Both the position numbers and the translations under genes were made by a program. A DNA stretch of 64,000 bases, from contig NC_081406.1 in the NCBI RefSeq assembly GCF_030272615.1, positions 266,837,692 through 266,901,691 of the forward strand. The letters are read 5' to 3'. Positions within the stretch are counted from its first letter, which is position 1. Every line of letters begins with the position of its first letter. Positions 10,102 through 21,790 of the stretch are shown piece by piece. Source of the DNA: Cryptomeria japonica (Eukaryota > Streptophyta > Pinopsida > Cupressales > Cupressaceae). The notes beneath the pieces are model-generated. The model was not told the origin of the DNA and made no database searches. It worked only from the letters and a program-made list of their open reading frames with translations.

Positions 10102-12917
10102 TTATGTAAAGGATTGGATCAAAGGGATCGAAGGATGGAAAATATGCATTGGATAATGGATAGGGTATTGGAAGAATTGGGCTTCAGTGGATGGAAATGA
10201 AGGCAAGATCGACATTGGCACACACCTTGACGGGTGATGGACTGATGGAGGAAAGACGTATTTTGGATATTGAGATTTTGACGGAGGAAAGGCTATGGAT
10301 TTTGGGACATAAGGGCCCAAAATGGATGAAAAAGGTGATGGAGGAACAAATTTGAGAGTGTTGGATGGAGGAATAGCAATTTTGGATGCCAAGTTGGATG
10401 TTTCTTTAGGCTTTTGTGCTTCAAGGAGCCGCTTAGGAACCCACATTGTTTTGGATTTTTCATGCTTTTGTGGTTCTTTGGAGTGCATTGCTTGCACAAG
10501 GGATTTAGGAACCCATATATATTTTGACTTTGCTTTATTTTGCTCAGTGGGCCTTTGTGGCCTTTTGGATATGTCTTTTTCTTTATAGATCATATTGTTC
10601 TTTGTTTTGACATGTCGGTTATATTGGACATGTTGATCCTTGAATACATGTGGATTGCTAGACTTATGACGTTTATACTTGGCATCCAAATTGCTTGGAG
10701 AGGGAAAGGAATGCATGGATGGATATGAATGAAATGGAGTTCTTTTGGATTGATGAAATTTACTCAAGGATGTGTGCCTTTGCTGACCTTGCATAGAGAA
10801 GGAAGGAATATAAGGACCTAAGATGGATGGAAGGTATGAAGGGGAAGGTGTATGCTTGGATTTTGAAGGGATGTTGGATTTACTAGGGGTACCCACATCT
10901 TGAGGAATTTCACTGAGGCCATGACCCTTAATATTTTCTTTAAAATGAAGGGATTCTTGCTTATGAAGATCTACTCCTTTTCCTTTATGAATATCTTGAC
11001 TTGTAGGATACTCTTTTCTTTGGGAAGAAGACGTGAGTCCATTATGAGGTGGATATGATATGAGAGAAATAATGAGATCTTGAAGTGGATCGGATTGCAC
11101 CAAAGTGGAAGAACCCATTATGCATGTCGAGGGTTCATGAACATCTTGCACTGACACATTAGAATCATGAAGGGGATTAGGATCATGTTGTGGACATGGT
11201 TCAATGACAGGCTCTTCAAGAGATGGAATGGGAGGAATAACGGGATCATCACAAGAAATATGATCTTGGAGTGTGTATGGAGGATTAAGACAAGGAGATG
11301 GAGGAACAAAAGGATCTTGTGGAGGATTTAAAGGAATAATTTGATCTTGAAAAGGAGGAAGATCATTGGAATCCTCTTTAAAGGTGCTTTTCTCTTGACT
11401 TTCAATGGGATCATCGGAAAGGATGGAAGGGATATCTTGATATTTCTTAGGAAGTGGAATGCCAATGGGATTTGAAAGGACATTTTTTCATGAAATGGAA
11501 GGGGATCGTTTGGGATTGGATGGACTGGGATATCTTGATCTTGCTCAGGGAATGGAGTGTCAATAGGACTTTGGATAGGATGGACAAGAATAGGGGAATC
11601 ATTGTGAGTGTCTGGGAACATGGGGTCTTGGTCAACAATTGGATGGGATGATAAGGTTTCAGGATCTTGATCTTGATTTTCTTGAGGACTCATTTTTTCG
11701 TCCTCTAAATTATCCTCTTGACATGAGGTTGGACTTTGGATATGCATGGAGGATTTTGGCAAGGGATCAATGTTTTGGCATGAAGGAAATGCACTTTGAA
11801 CATTTGTGATGGATTCTGGCAAGGAATCAATGCTTGAACATGAGGAAGAGGGACTTCGAATGGGGTCCTCTAAAACAGGTAATGGCAATAAAGTGCATGG
11901 TGGCATTGGGTCTTATATTTCTGAAACATGACAAGGATGTGCATCATGAATTGGATTATTGTGTTAATCAATTATAGATAGCCCTTGGGTAATTGCATCC
12001 TTGGGTGTATTATTTGATGAGGACAATATGGAAGGTTCTTGTGAAACTTCTAGAGGTGTAGGGATAGATGCCACTGGAGAGTCAATTTGCTTGCGAGGAG
12101 ATGAGGCATTGCTAGACATAAGTGTATTATTTTGATCTTCCTCAAAGAACTCACTTGGTAGTTTCCTTAAGAGCATTGCAATAAAGCCACCTTTCTTTCG
12201 AGGTTTTGACATAGTTGTATCTGGAATTTGAACTTGTTTTTGGTTTGATGTCATGTTTTGATATTGGACTTGGTTCAATTGTTCCGACATGTTTGAAAGT
12301 TGGGTTGGTGTGTGTTGCAACCTTTGTTTTTGAATGTTTGGTTGCAGTTGTTGACATTGATATTCCACCATTGGTTGAACCATTTGTTGACATTGTATAG
12401 TTGGTTGGACATATTGTTGAAATTGGACCATTGATTGCGTTGGTTGAATATGTTGGACAATTGGTTGAACCATTGGTTGTATTGGTTGAAAATCAGATTG
12501 ATAGTAAACACCTTCTTGTTCTTGTTGTGGAGGCACATAATGTTGAAATTGATGTTGTCTCTTTTCTTGAAATTGTTTCATCATCTCTATTTGGGAGAGG
12601 AGAGCTGGTATGTCTGATCGTTCAAGAAGAGATCTTACATCAATTGGCTCAATCTTTAGATTTCGACCTGGAAATTTTTGAAACACTTTGGACATTTGTG
12701 ATCTATTCTTCTCAATGTTTTTCACTCTTTGTTCCAATATCTCCTCTTCTTGAGCTAGTTTCTCCTCTAGTTTTTGTATTTGGAGACTTGTTTCATCATA
12801 AAAAGTTTGATCAATGTTGCTTTGTTGTTGGGTTAGATATAATTGTGATTGCATTGTCGGTTGATATGCCAAACTTTGTTGCATCATTGGTGCTTGGAAC
12901 CTTGTTTCAATAGACAT
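10102..12917 (-). pseudogene. Novel Gln/Pro-rich frame of element C (about 940 codons)
   Basis: One minus-strand frame runs from ATG 12917, the first true ATG, to 10102. It is broken only by two TAA codons (11964-11966 and 11913-11915, each one step from CAA) and one lost base in an A-run near 11487, so it was a single protein until recently. From the N-terminus: a Gln/Met-rich start, a coiled coil ('LQIQKLEEKLAQEEEILEQR'), degenerate repeats of 'QPMVQPIVQHIQP' type, a basic segment 'SKPRKKGGFIAMLLRKLP', an acidic Ser/Pro-rich middle, and a Lys/Ser/Pro-rich end with two 'WVPK' motifs ('KYIWVPKSLVQAM', 'KTMWVPKRLLEAQ') and two 'SILGPYxP' motifs. No gag fold, zinc knuckle or enzyme motif is visible. 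It occupies the place of gag-pol. A structural or RNA-binding role is only a guess. Confidence 0.75.
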
Positions 12918-14740
12918 GTCACTATGCAAATGCAATATTTTTTGGAATTTTTCAAGGATAATGTATGATATGCAACTAAATGCAAACTATATGAATGAGA
13001 ATGCAATCTATGGCAAGAATGCAATGTATGTTTTTGGTTGTTTTTTAAGATTTTGACAAACTTATGAATGCAAATCTAAAAGAGGGACCCTTACGAAATT
13101 GGAATCATGTCTAGACCTCGAAGGACAAAAGGACAAGATGACAATGTCTCCCCTATATACTTGGATACTAAGCTAGGTTTGACAAAATGACATTGATGAC
13201 AAAAGGACAAAAGGTTTGATAAGGTCTAGACTTCTTAACAATGACTTAGGGTTTATCAAAGATTTGGATTACTCAAGTATGACAAAACCTAGTTTGGCAC
13301 TATATGCTGAGGGACAATTACTATGCAAGTGACCCTAATATGATATGATAATGACCTAAGCTTGATGAAGAGACTTAGGGTATGCAAAGTATGACAATGG
13401 TATGACTTTTAATGCAAGAGGACACATGCAAACGGATGACCCTTATTGATATGCAAAGGAGTATGACCTAGGTGAAACCTAACCTTGGTAGTTGACAATA
13501 ACTTTGCAAAATGCAACCTAGGATGAACCTAAATGTAAGTGACGTGAATGTTGAGACAAGATTTTGAAAAATGTTTGACAACCATGTTTGAAGATGTTTG
13601 GAAGTTTGTTGGATGAAATGCTCTTATGTTTAACCTTGTTTTGAATCAATTTTGTCTTGTTCTTGAAATGAGATACAATTCAACTTTTGACAAGCAAAGA
13701 ATACAAGATATTTCAACTTAGACTCAAGACAATCATGCTCATTCCCACATTTCTTATGGTAGGCAAGGACATTAGGTACTTGAGAGGTAGACTCATTATG
13801 AGATTCAAGGAGAATACATAGATGCTTGACCCCACGGGCTCCCCTCCACGGCACTCACTTCTCAGGGTAGCCAAGCATCAGTCCCCATGGAAATCTCCCC
13901 ATGGCGAACTTAGTATCTCTTCCAAGTATCCGAACTTGTCCTTCTCAAGCAACTAGAAGGGTTTTTGGCCTCTAAAAACAAGGTGTTTAGTAAGGATTTC
14001 TATTAAGCGTTACTCCTTGATGTCATGCAAGCGTGATTGAGACATTAAGCCCATCAAGATACCAAACAAATGTAGTCACGCAAGCACGATTTAGACCAAG
14101 AGGCCCTACTTAGATGTTGATATGAGAAAGAGTCCAAGGGTCATCACTTCCCAAGTAACTACAATTCCCACGTAACACTTCCTTCAAAGCTTTCGCTCAT
14201 CGGGTATTTTTTTATAGTGAGTTAGAATGCCAAGGTATTCTAGCCGTACTCACTTTGGGTCGTTCCCTTCTCACGATTATCACTTGCTTGCAAAAGCAAA
14301 GTGGTCGGGAAGGCAGGCCCTCTAAAGGAGACACACAATTAAAGACACGAGCATGGTATCGAAGATCTGGATTTCTGATCACCCTAAGAAGGATGAGAGC
14401 ATACTCTCCTACTCCAATGTCACACTCAACAATCAAAGCAAAAACATATTCATTCCAACCTATTAGAAAATCACTAGGTGCCTAAAAATTAATTGCAAAC
14501 ACCAAGTTTAGTTGTTTTTCCAAGGCAACCTGCAAAACCCAAGTTAGAAGTTTGATTTGTTGTCTTTGACTATCGATTCTGCATAAAGCATGTTAGTAGT
14601 TTGATTTTTTGTCTTTGCCATGCGTATGCCAAGATTCTGCACAGATAATTAGTACCAAAAACCAAAACACAGAAAACAGGATGCAAAAACTAAACAAATT
14701 TCAAGTAAAATACTGCATTTTTACCTCTATTCTGGACTTT
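12918..14740 (-). other. Leader of element C, with module shared with D
   Basis: Untranslated leader between the primer site and the coding frame. Bases 13812-13920 closely match D at 63813-63920, including an 8-bp stem (GATGCTTG at 13821-13828 with CAAGCATC at 13872-13879) and the block CCCCATGGCGAACTT. The remainder is AT-rich with many ATGACAA-like words. No gene was recognised. Confidence 0.7.
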
Positions 14741-14863
14741 ACACAGGCGCAGAACCCATGACACAGGAAAAAAACTTATAACACAAGCGCAGAATGTCTC
14801 TAACACAAGCGCAGAATGCTTAACACAGGCGCAGGTTGCTTCACACAAGCGCAGAAGTCTCCA
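14741..14863. repeat. Six-unit, 20-bp-period array in element C leader
   Basis: Units start at 14741, 14761, 14781, 14803, 14823 and 14843, with core ACACARGCGCAG (the second unit is decayed after ACACAGG). Spacing is 20-22 bp. The core is related to ACACAGACGC in D's leader (63341-63490) and is the reverse complement of the CGCGTTTGTG array at 51522-51749. Confidence 0.85.
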
Positions 14864-14955
14864 GAAAACCCTACACGACCCTATTTTTGGGTTTTTGGCC
14901 TGCAAATCAACTTGAAAGCACTCAAAAACACCATAAAGAGGTTAGATGGTTAGTG

Positions 14956-14973
14956 TTCACGTCGGGTTCACCA
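14956..14973 (-). promoter_or_regulatory. Primer-binding site, tRNA-Trp type
   Basis: Five bases inside the 5' LTR, the minus strand reads TGGTGAACCCGACGTGAA. From memory this is complementary to the 3' end of plant nuclear tRNA-Trp (ending TTCACGTCGGGTTCA plus CCA). Position and leading TGG are typical of a minus-strand primer site. It fixes the element's orientation independently of the polypurine tract. Confidence 0.8.
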
Positions 14974-14978
14974 ATTAA

Positions 14979-16536
14979 TGTAGCATAGGAATTCGGAAAT
15001 CATCACAAGCATTATAAATATACTAATCATTATCTCAATCCCGAAAGCTCATTGCAATGATCTATCCTAAAACACATTCAATAGAGACATGAAATAAAAA
15101 CATTCAAAACTAGAAGTTAAGCAAACCAAAGGTATGATTTGAATGCTCCTTCATGCGGCTCCATTGTTCTTCTTTCCTCTTCAAATGGTTTGGTTGTGGA
15201 TCTCACCTACAAGTGCACACACATAATTGAAAGCAAGTAGACAAGATTTTTGATCAAGAGTACTCGAAATATGATTGATTAGAAATTCGATAGTCTGATT
15301 ACCAATTAGCTTTGATTGATGAAGATCATCCAATTTATAGAAGAATTGGAGAGATGACAAGATTAGCATGATTCAATTCAAATGGAAATTGCAAATCAAT
15401 TATGTCAATTATGACAAATTATGCACTTTCTATGCAAAATTTGTTGATTGATAATTTATGACAAATTATGACAACTTCTATGTCAAAATTGATTGATTGT
15501 CAATTATGACAAATTTATGACAAATTGACATGTCATTTCCATGAATTTAGGAGAGAAATAGGAGGAAAATGAAATTAGGAATTAGAAAATTAGGAAATTA
15601 GAGAATTAGGTAAATTAATTAATAATTTGTCATTTATTGATTAATTCACAAAGAGGAATAATTAGCCAATTAAATGAACATTTAATTGCAATGAGAAGAC
15701 TTAGGATAAATAAATAATTTATTAATCCTAAAGGAGGAAATGACACACAAGGTTAAATGATTAAATCATAAAACCCTAGAGGATGAATTAGGTCTTGATG
15801 AAAGATAATTGACTCGATCATGATTTGATTTTGGATTGATAAATGACCAATGTGATAAATGATTTGATTGAGAAAATGCGCCAATTGACGAGGAACAATG
15901 ACAAATTGATCCAAATTGACACGATTGAGAAGGACGACGATCGATGACAAATTGATCGTTAAATGACAAGATTGACAAAAAAGACAAGGATTGATGACAA
16001 AATAGATTGCAAAACGATAGGATTGAAAATGACCACGACTGATGACATATCAATCGCAAAATGACAAGATCGAACATGACAACGATCGATGACAAATCGA
16101 TCATTAAAATGACAAGATTGAACATGACAACGATCGATGACAAATCGATCGTTAAAATGACAAGATTGAAGGATTGATGATAAATCGACAAGATTGATAA
16201 GAGGACAACGATCGATGACAAATCAATCGCAAGATTGACAAGAGGACAAAACCCTAATTAGGATTGACGATGTCCAAAATGATGACAAATAAGCACGCAC
16301 ATTGATGCAATAGGATAAGATTGATTAAAATCATGATTGGAGATTGTTGTCGACAAGACCAAATTCGAGAGCGAGATGAATGAAGAATGTAGAAGAATGA
16401 CTCAATGCTCACAAATGATAAAAACCAGGTGTGAATCATAGGAGAAATGTTAATGCGACGCAAAAACCTAAAATGAGGCAATGCGCAAATGTTAAAGTAT
16501 GACTCCGCAAGCGTTGACCATTTTTAGGTGTCTACA
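14979..16536 (-). repeat. 5' LTR of element C
   Basis: Direct repeat of 6488-8054, with intact TGTAGCATAGG and GGTGTCTACA ends on the plus strand. It is followed on the plus side by the ACTAC duplication. Most differences from its partner are transitions. It would carry the promoter for the minus-strand element transcript; no TATA box was assigned with confidence. Confidence 0.92.
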
Positions 16537-16541
16537 ACTAC
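16537..16541. repeat. Target-site duplication of element C (ACTAC)
   Basis: It matches ACTAC at 6483-6487. Removing C and one copy restores a continuous element B LTR end (TGTTACTACTTATC on the plus strand), which the second B LTR confirms around 38680. Confidence 0.9.
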
Positions 16542-17683
16542 TTATCTAGTTGCCATTAGTTTTTATATTCAAAGTCCTGCTATATACTCTAGTCGGTTAG
16601 CACTACCGAATCATGCAGTCGGTATACACAGAGAAGTCGGTATGCACAATCTAGTCGGTTACAGAAGAAAGCAGTCACAGGATGTAGTATACACCGAGCT
16701 GGCTACCGAGTATCTTTTTATGTCTACCGAGCAGTAAAGATGACACATCGAGTTAATATACACCGAGTGAAACGTGTTACTAGATACATTGAACCTAGAC
16801 ATGCATATGAAAACGTGTTACAAGATTGAGGGACATCTAACCGTTATTACATTGGAAATTGCACTAGAAGATTGTGTATGATTTTGAGATCAATCTAACC
16901 AATGAAATATTTTGTTTAGTTATCCATTCGAGGAATCATGTTTGTAAGATCGAAGCAATGAATTAGATAACCGTCTTAAGAGATCTATTTATACAGCATG
17001 AGTTAAGGGTGTATATGTATGTGTAAGAAGACTGTTACAGAGACACAGAGGTCACCGAGAAGGTTTTCAGAGAATAGTCAAAGAACAGAGTAAATAGAAG
17101 GGTTTACCAAGTTACTATAAGGGTTACCGAGGTATGCTATAAGCAAGGTAATCTATTCTGAGCACATAGAATCTGCTATAACATTTCAGATGTAAAGTTG
17201 CAAATATTTGTAATGATTTTATTGTAATGTTGTGAAGTTGAAAGAGAAACCTTTAACAGGGTAAAAGACTCTAATCAAGTCTATAAATTGTAAAGCCTCT
17301 AACTAGGTGCAACATTCAGAATAAATGTTGTAAAATCCTTTAGCAAGGTAGATCTAACAGATCTTGTTACTCCTAACAGGGTAAGCTATCAGAAATAGCT
17401 AAAATGTAGCTCTAACCGAGCACTCTTTATTATTGCAGTAGTGAAGTTGTGGGTGCCATCCCCACCATAGTTTTTCTGTCTAACCAAGAGTTTCTACGTA
17501 ACCAAAATACATGTGTTATGGTGTGAATCATGTAGTATTGTTATCTATTTGCTTTAACTTTATTTTATGTTACTGCACTATTCTGTTTATGCATAACAGT
17601 AAAGTTATTATTCAAGAAAAGTTTTGGAGTACTGATTCACCCCTCCCCTCTCAGTACATTAGCTTTCCATATTGGGCCTAACA
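16542..17683 (-). repeat. 3' LTR of element B (main part)
   Basis: Minus strand TGTTAGGCCCAATATGG at 17683 marks its start, right after the polypurine tract. It aligns throughout with 37557-38688. A G-rich-loop hairpin lies at 17629-17657 (GTACTGA against TCAGTAC). The last 9 bp are on the other side of element C at 6479-6487. Confidence 0.85.
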
Positions 17684-17700
17684 TACTCCCCCTTTGGCAT
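17684..17700 (-). promoter_or_regulatory. Polypurine tract of element B
   Basis: Minus strand ATGCCAAAGGGGGAGTA directly precedes the LTR start TGTTAGG, preceded by 'TTGTCATTG'. This is the usual layout in plant Ty1/copia elements, and it sets B's orientation. Confidence 0.85.
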
Positions 17701-17894
17701 CAATGACAAAGGTTGTCAAGATGTCAGTAGAGTTTGTAGTTTCAACCTTGTAACTGGGTGGTTACAATTTGAAAAAGATCTCCCAAAATCAAGTTTATAC
17801 TGTCCATAAACTTTTTGCTATCCTTTATTGTTGTCTCTATTCTCTTCACTGTACCGGTGAGATGCTGCAAATGCTTTGCCGGTGTTTTGCTTCC

Positions 17895-20800
17895 CTATAT
17901 TAGTGCCTCAGATACTTCCTTCCGCAGAGATGCTATATAGTCCAATCTTGGACTTAGTTTTGATCTCAAATGTTTTGCCTTATTTATTACCCTTTCTTTC
18001 TCTCTTTCCAATTTAAGTAGTTCTTCCTCAAAATTTATTATCTTCTCCTCAAAAACTGATAGTGTATCAGGTGAGTTGACAAAACTATCTGCAAGTTTAT
18101 TGATCTCATCTTGTACCTTGCTCATTTTCTTGTCTATATCTACAATCAAAAGTTTGTTTTACAGGTATCTTTGTACAAATTTTTGTACTCTTTCAACAAA
18201 TTACATAATTCCGGTAGAAGTGTGTCAAAATCTCTATCACACTTCTTTATTTGCTCATCAAAGAATTTCTGTTTTTCAACTTCTACTTTATCCTTCACTG
18301 ACTCTTCTTTTATTTTCTCAATGTTTTCTGAGATATATTTACATAGTGTATCCAGTTGTCCTAAAGAATCTTTATTGTATATATTACAATTGGGAGCAAT
18401 TACCTTCAAAATTGGTATGGTATCATCAATTGCTTTGTAAGCTTGTGAGCTGCAGTCGGTTATTTTCTTGATTGAATCTAATAGTACCTCAGTCACATTA
18501 GTTGATTTGTATCCTGATGATGAATCAACATTTTGAGTACTGGTGGAAGTAACCAAGCTTGTATTGACCTCTGGTAGGTCTGTTTGTGTCTACATTTCTT
18601 TAAGCATTGGTTTTTCTGCTTCACTAGTTGTCGGTGGCATTGTTTCCTTATGTACTTGTTCCTATTCCGGAGCCTTTTGCTCTATTTGTTGTGTTGTCTC
18701 AGTCTGTGTCTAAGTCTCTACCTTTTGCTCTTTATTTTCTGTCGGTTTCTCCTGTGAGTTATCAGTTTCCTCAGTCACCAGAGGCTCACTAGTCATATCA
18801 GTCTTATCTGTTGTATCTTTGTCTACCACTATGTTGATCTTCTAAGTATCAATATCCACAGTATATAGGACTTCAGGATTAGGATTATTATTCTCTACAT
18901 CCATACTCTCAGCTGTCGGTTGATCATCTGTAGTTGTTGTTTTTACTGGTGGAGTATTTAAAGGAGGTAGGGGTAAGTTGTCTCTAACCTTGATACTAGG
19001 TGGTCTACCAACTTTTCCTTTCCCCTTGTCTCTATCTTTCTGATAAAATTTTATGGGTTTGGGGTTCCTGTACTCTTCTTGTTTTTCTTTCTCAACCAAG
19101 AATATATCCCATCCATCTTTAGTTTCATCAATCACCTCATTTACACTTCCAACCGTTAAAGCAATGTGCCTGTGTGTAGTAGAAAATACTGTCCTATTGG
19201 CTTGAGCAATTAGGTCATCAATTTCTTGGGGAGAGTTTATCGGATATACAGCAAGTAGCTTTTCAATCTTTATTTTCTTATCCAATTCTATCACTGCTTG
19301 TCTTCTTGCTTCTAGTCTTTTGAATAGTTCATCTGGAACTTCATTGACTACTTCCATTAAAAACTTCTTATACATATCCATGTGTAATATAACACTATTT
19401 TCAACTTGCTCTTTTTCATCAGCTGTTAGAGTGTCATATATTTTCTCTATGTTCTTCAATTTACCTTCCTCTGTGATTTCATTTAGTAGTATATAAAGAG
19501 GGGCCAAGTCTTTGTTTGTCCTCTTCTTCTTCTTGGGTGTCAGTTTCTTCTTTGGTGTGGCCTTTCTTACCAGAGATCTCACTGCTTGTTGCTTTTGCCT
19601 TGTCCTCCTGGGTGAGGGTGTGGTTGCCGATGAGGGATCTCTTTTCCTTACAACTCTTTTGAAAGTTGCAGGCATGTCACTTCCTGAAGAAGTACCTACC
19701 GGTGATAGGTGAGTTTCAGGTTGTGGAGCTGCTAACTCATCCTCTATTATACCAGTTTTCTTCAATACATCTTCTTTGATGGCTTTTTCTTGTCTGGAAC
19801 CTTTCCTTACAACTGCCTCAACCTTTTTCACTCTCTTCTTAGATTGTATTTGACTTTCTATGGTTTCAGCACTACCAAATACTTCTTCTTTAGGTTCTCT
19901 GGGGGCTTCCAGAAGTGCTTTAGCATATGTTTCAACTATGTGATCATCTGTTTCATAGCCCATCTCGGTTACCCAAACTATCCTTGGGATGACCGCTTCC
20001 ATCAAGATTTCATCTTTCTTGATTACAAAGCATATTTCATCTTTGTATTTGTCTACAATCTTCTGTGATAACCTTATTCTTTTCTTCATTTTGGTCTTTA
20101 ATGCTTGAAAAAAGTCATGAATACTGTTTTCCTTGTTCTCACCCATATTATTGAATAGTTCTGTTAATTGTTTGCCTACCGGTATATCATATCCAAGTTC
20201 TTTGTAACCTATACCGGGAACCTGTTTTGTTATGTGTAGCATCAGACATACTAACAGATTTCCAAACCTAAAAGTTCCTTTCTTGTCCTTCTTGATCTTT
20301 CAAAGGTTGTCGATTAATTCATCTTTTAACCATTCACATATATCAATTTTTGCATTGCCTGTGACCATGTCATAAGCACTCTTAATGCATAAGCTTGAAA
20401 CTGAATTAAGTCTATTTGCATGAGTAGCTTTATATCCTAATATCATGCTGATGAATCTCACATTGATATCTATTACATCATTAACTCTTAGGGACCTCTT
20501 GTCGAATGTTGCACCAGTTAGGTTTATAACTAGGTCATTGGAAACCTTCTTGGTTTTATCTGGTCTTTTATCAGTGGTCGGTAACCCTGTGACAGCTTTC
20601 ACAACTTCCTTGGTGATCTTGTGGACTGCATCTAACCAGAAAAATTCACCATGTACCCTGCTTAAGACTATCCCAATCACATCCTTGGGGAATTCAAGAA
20701 TGCTAAGGATCTCTGTAAATCCTAGGGTCTCAATGATCTTGTGTTCATTTTTTATATTGTCGGTATTATCACATATCACAGTTTTAAACATGGTTTTAAT

Positions 20801-21010
20801 TTCTTCATCTCCTAACTCTTCAATGTTGCAGTGGATGTACATTCTGAGGTCTTCAGCATAAACAACTCCCTTAGGAATTTGAGAAAAAGCACCTAAGGTA
20901 TCATTTTTCTTTGCTATCTCGGGAACTAACTGAAATACGGGCCTAGGTCTTTTTATCACTTCAACAATAGTAGGGTTTTCTATATATTCAATTGCAGAGG
21001 TGGATGCCAT
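17895..21010 (-). pseudogene. Long accessory frame of element B (about 1,000 codons)
   Basis: Starts at ATG 21010 ('MASTSAIEYIENP'). The frame continues to about 18150 through one TGA (20300-20302) and four TAG codons (18842, 18710, 18662, 18590); each is one C-to-T step from CGA or CAG. A small frameshift near 18145 leads into a last segment ending at 17895. The N-terminal 230 residues contain 'HKITKEVVKAVTGLP', a block typical of plant retroelement accessory proteins and echoed at 3537-3740. The middle has very basic stretches ('KKKLTPKKKKRTNK') that look like nuclear-targeting or nucleic-acid-binding signals. The end is coiled-coil-like ('INFEEELLKLEREKERVI'). It sits between gag and the LTR, where some SIRE-like elements carry an extra frame, but no membrane segment or env feature was seen. 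Function unknown. Confidence 0.65.
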
Positions 21011-21313
21011 GATTAAACACCTTTTACTGCCTTTAGGATGGATGATTGCTTGGAGTGTTCTTGCTTCTTGCTCGAAATGCCTTAGCTCGGAATCTTCGCG
21101 CTCTTCGTAAATTTGAAATCTCAGTGAAATGAAATGGAGCCAAAACCTTAATTTTATAGTGTCTATTCGCCATCTACCACATTAATTGCATGCCGGTTAA
21201 GTATTCACTTAACATTGTTGGTCAGTAATAAGTAATTTTCAACTTCTTATCTCTAACCGAGGGAATAATAATACATGTGTCATTAGATTGCCAAACCCTC
21301 AAAGAAACTTTCT

Positions 21314-21790
21314 TCAAATGGATGAAGAACTTCCTGCCGGTGGAGCACTACTCTGTCCTTCCGGTGAAGTATCACTATGTCCTGTCGGTGAAGCATTGGT
21401 TGGTTCTACCGGTGGAGGAGTATTCCCAATATTTAGATCAACTTTTTTAATCCATTGTTTTGAAAATTCTTGCTTAACCTCTTCAACTTTTTCTTTACCT
21501 TTCAAGCTAGAACTTTTGTTGTCTACAGGTGTTCCTTTACTTCTACAGAATTTAGCAATATGCCCAATCTTGTTACATGCATAACAAGTTACATTATTTT
21601 TCTGAATAGCTTTTCCATAACCTATGCCGGTTTGTGTTCTGCACTGATTAGATAAATGTCCAAATCTTCCACAAACATAACATCTCACATTCATTCTGCA
21701 ATTTTCAGAATTGTGACCTACTTTGTTGCATTTAGAACATTGACCAGTGGGTGTGTTGATATTCTGATAATTTCTAGATCTACATAACAT
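21314..21790 (-). pseudogene. Copia-type Gag C-terminus with three CCHC zinc knuckles
   Basis: Three tandem C-x2-C-x4-H-x4-C knuckles, CSKCNKVGHNSENC, CYVCGRFGHLSNQC and CYACNKIGHIAKFC, are followed by a Lys/Glu stretch and a Pro/Ser/Thr-rich tail. These knuckles bind retroelement RNA in the capsid. Upstream the frame continues ('LIKLFDKYG') through a TAG to about 21840, then is lost, so the capsid domain is missing. Downstream no protease, RT or integrase follows before the accessory frame at 21010. Finding three knuckles rather than one is unusual for plant copia Gag. Confidence 0.8.

Larger units (their letters stand above)
6488..16536 (-). mobile_element. Complete non-autonomous Tat-like LTR retrotransposon (element C)
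   Basis: Two near-identical direct repeats (6488-8054 and 14979-16536) enclose a 6.9-kb interior. The termini are TG...CA (the plus-strand left TG is mutated to TA), and the element is flanked by a 5-bp duplication, ACTAC, at 6483-6487 and 16537-16541. Minus-strand order: 5' LTR, tRNA-Trp-type primer site, leader with a 20-bp-period array, one long frame (12917-10102), 3' non-coding region, polypurine tract, 3' LTR. No gag, protease, RT or integrase motif was found. The polypurine region, LTR start and leader module match element D, so D-like elements probably supply the enzymes. By eye the LTRs differ at roughly 25 sites plus one 11-bp indel, so the insertion is fairly young. Confidence 0.88.

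Noticed and set aside
12401..12913. Plus-strand 170-codon open frame
   Set aside because: Antisense shadow of the Gln-rich repeats in element C's minus-strand frame; no domain or start context.
14956..14973. tRNA gene fragment
   Set aside because: Only the 3' 18 nt match, placed exactly next to an LTR; this is a primer-binding site.
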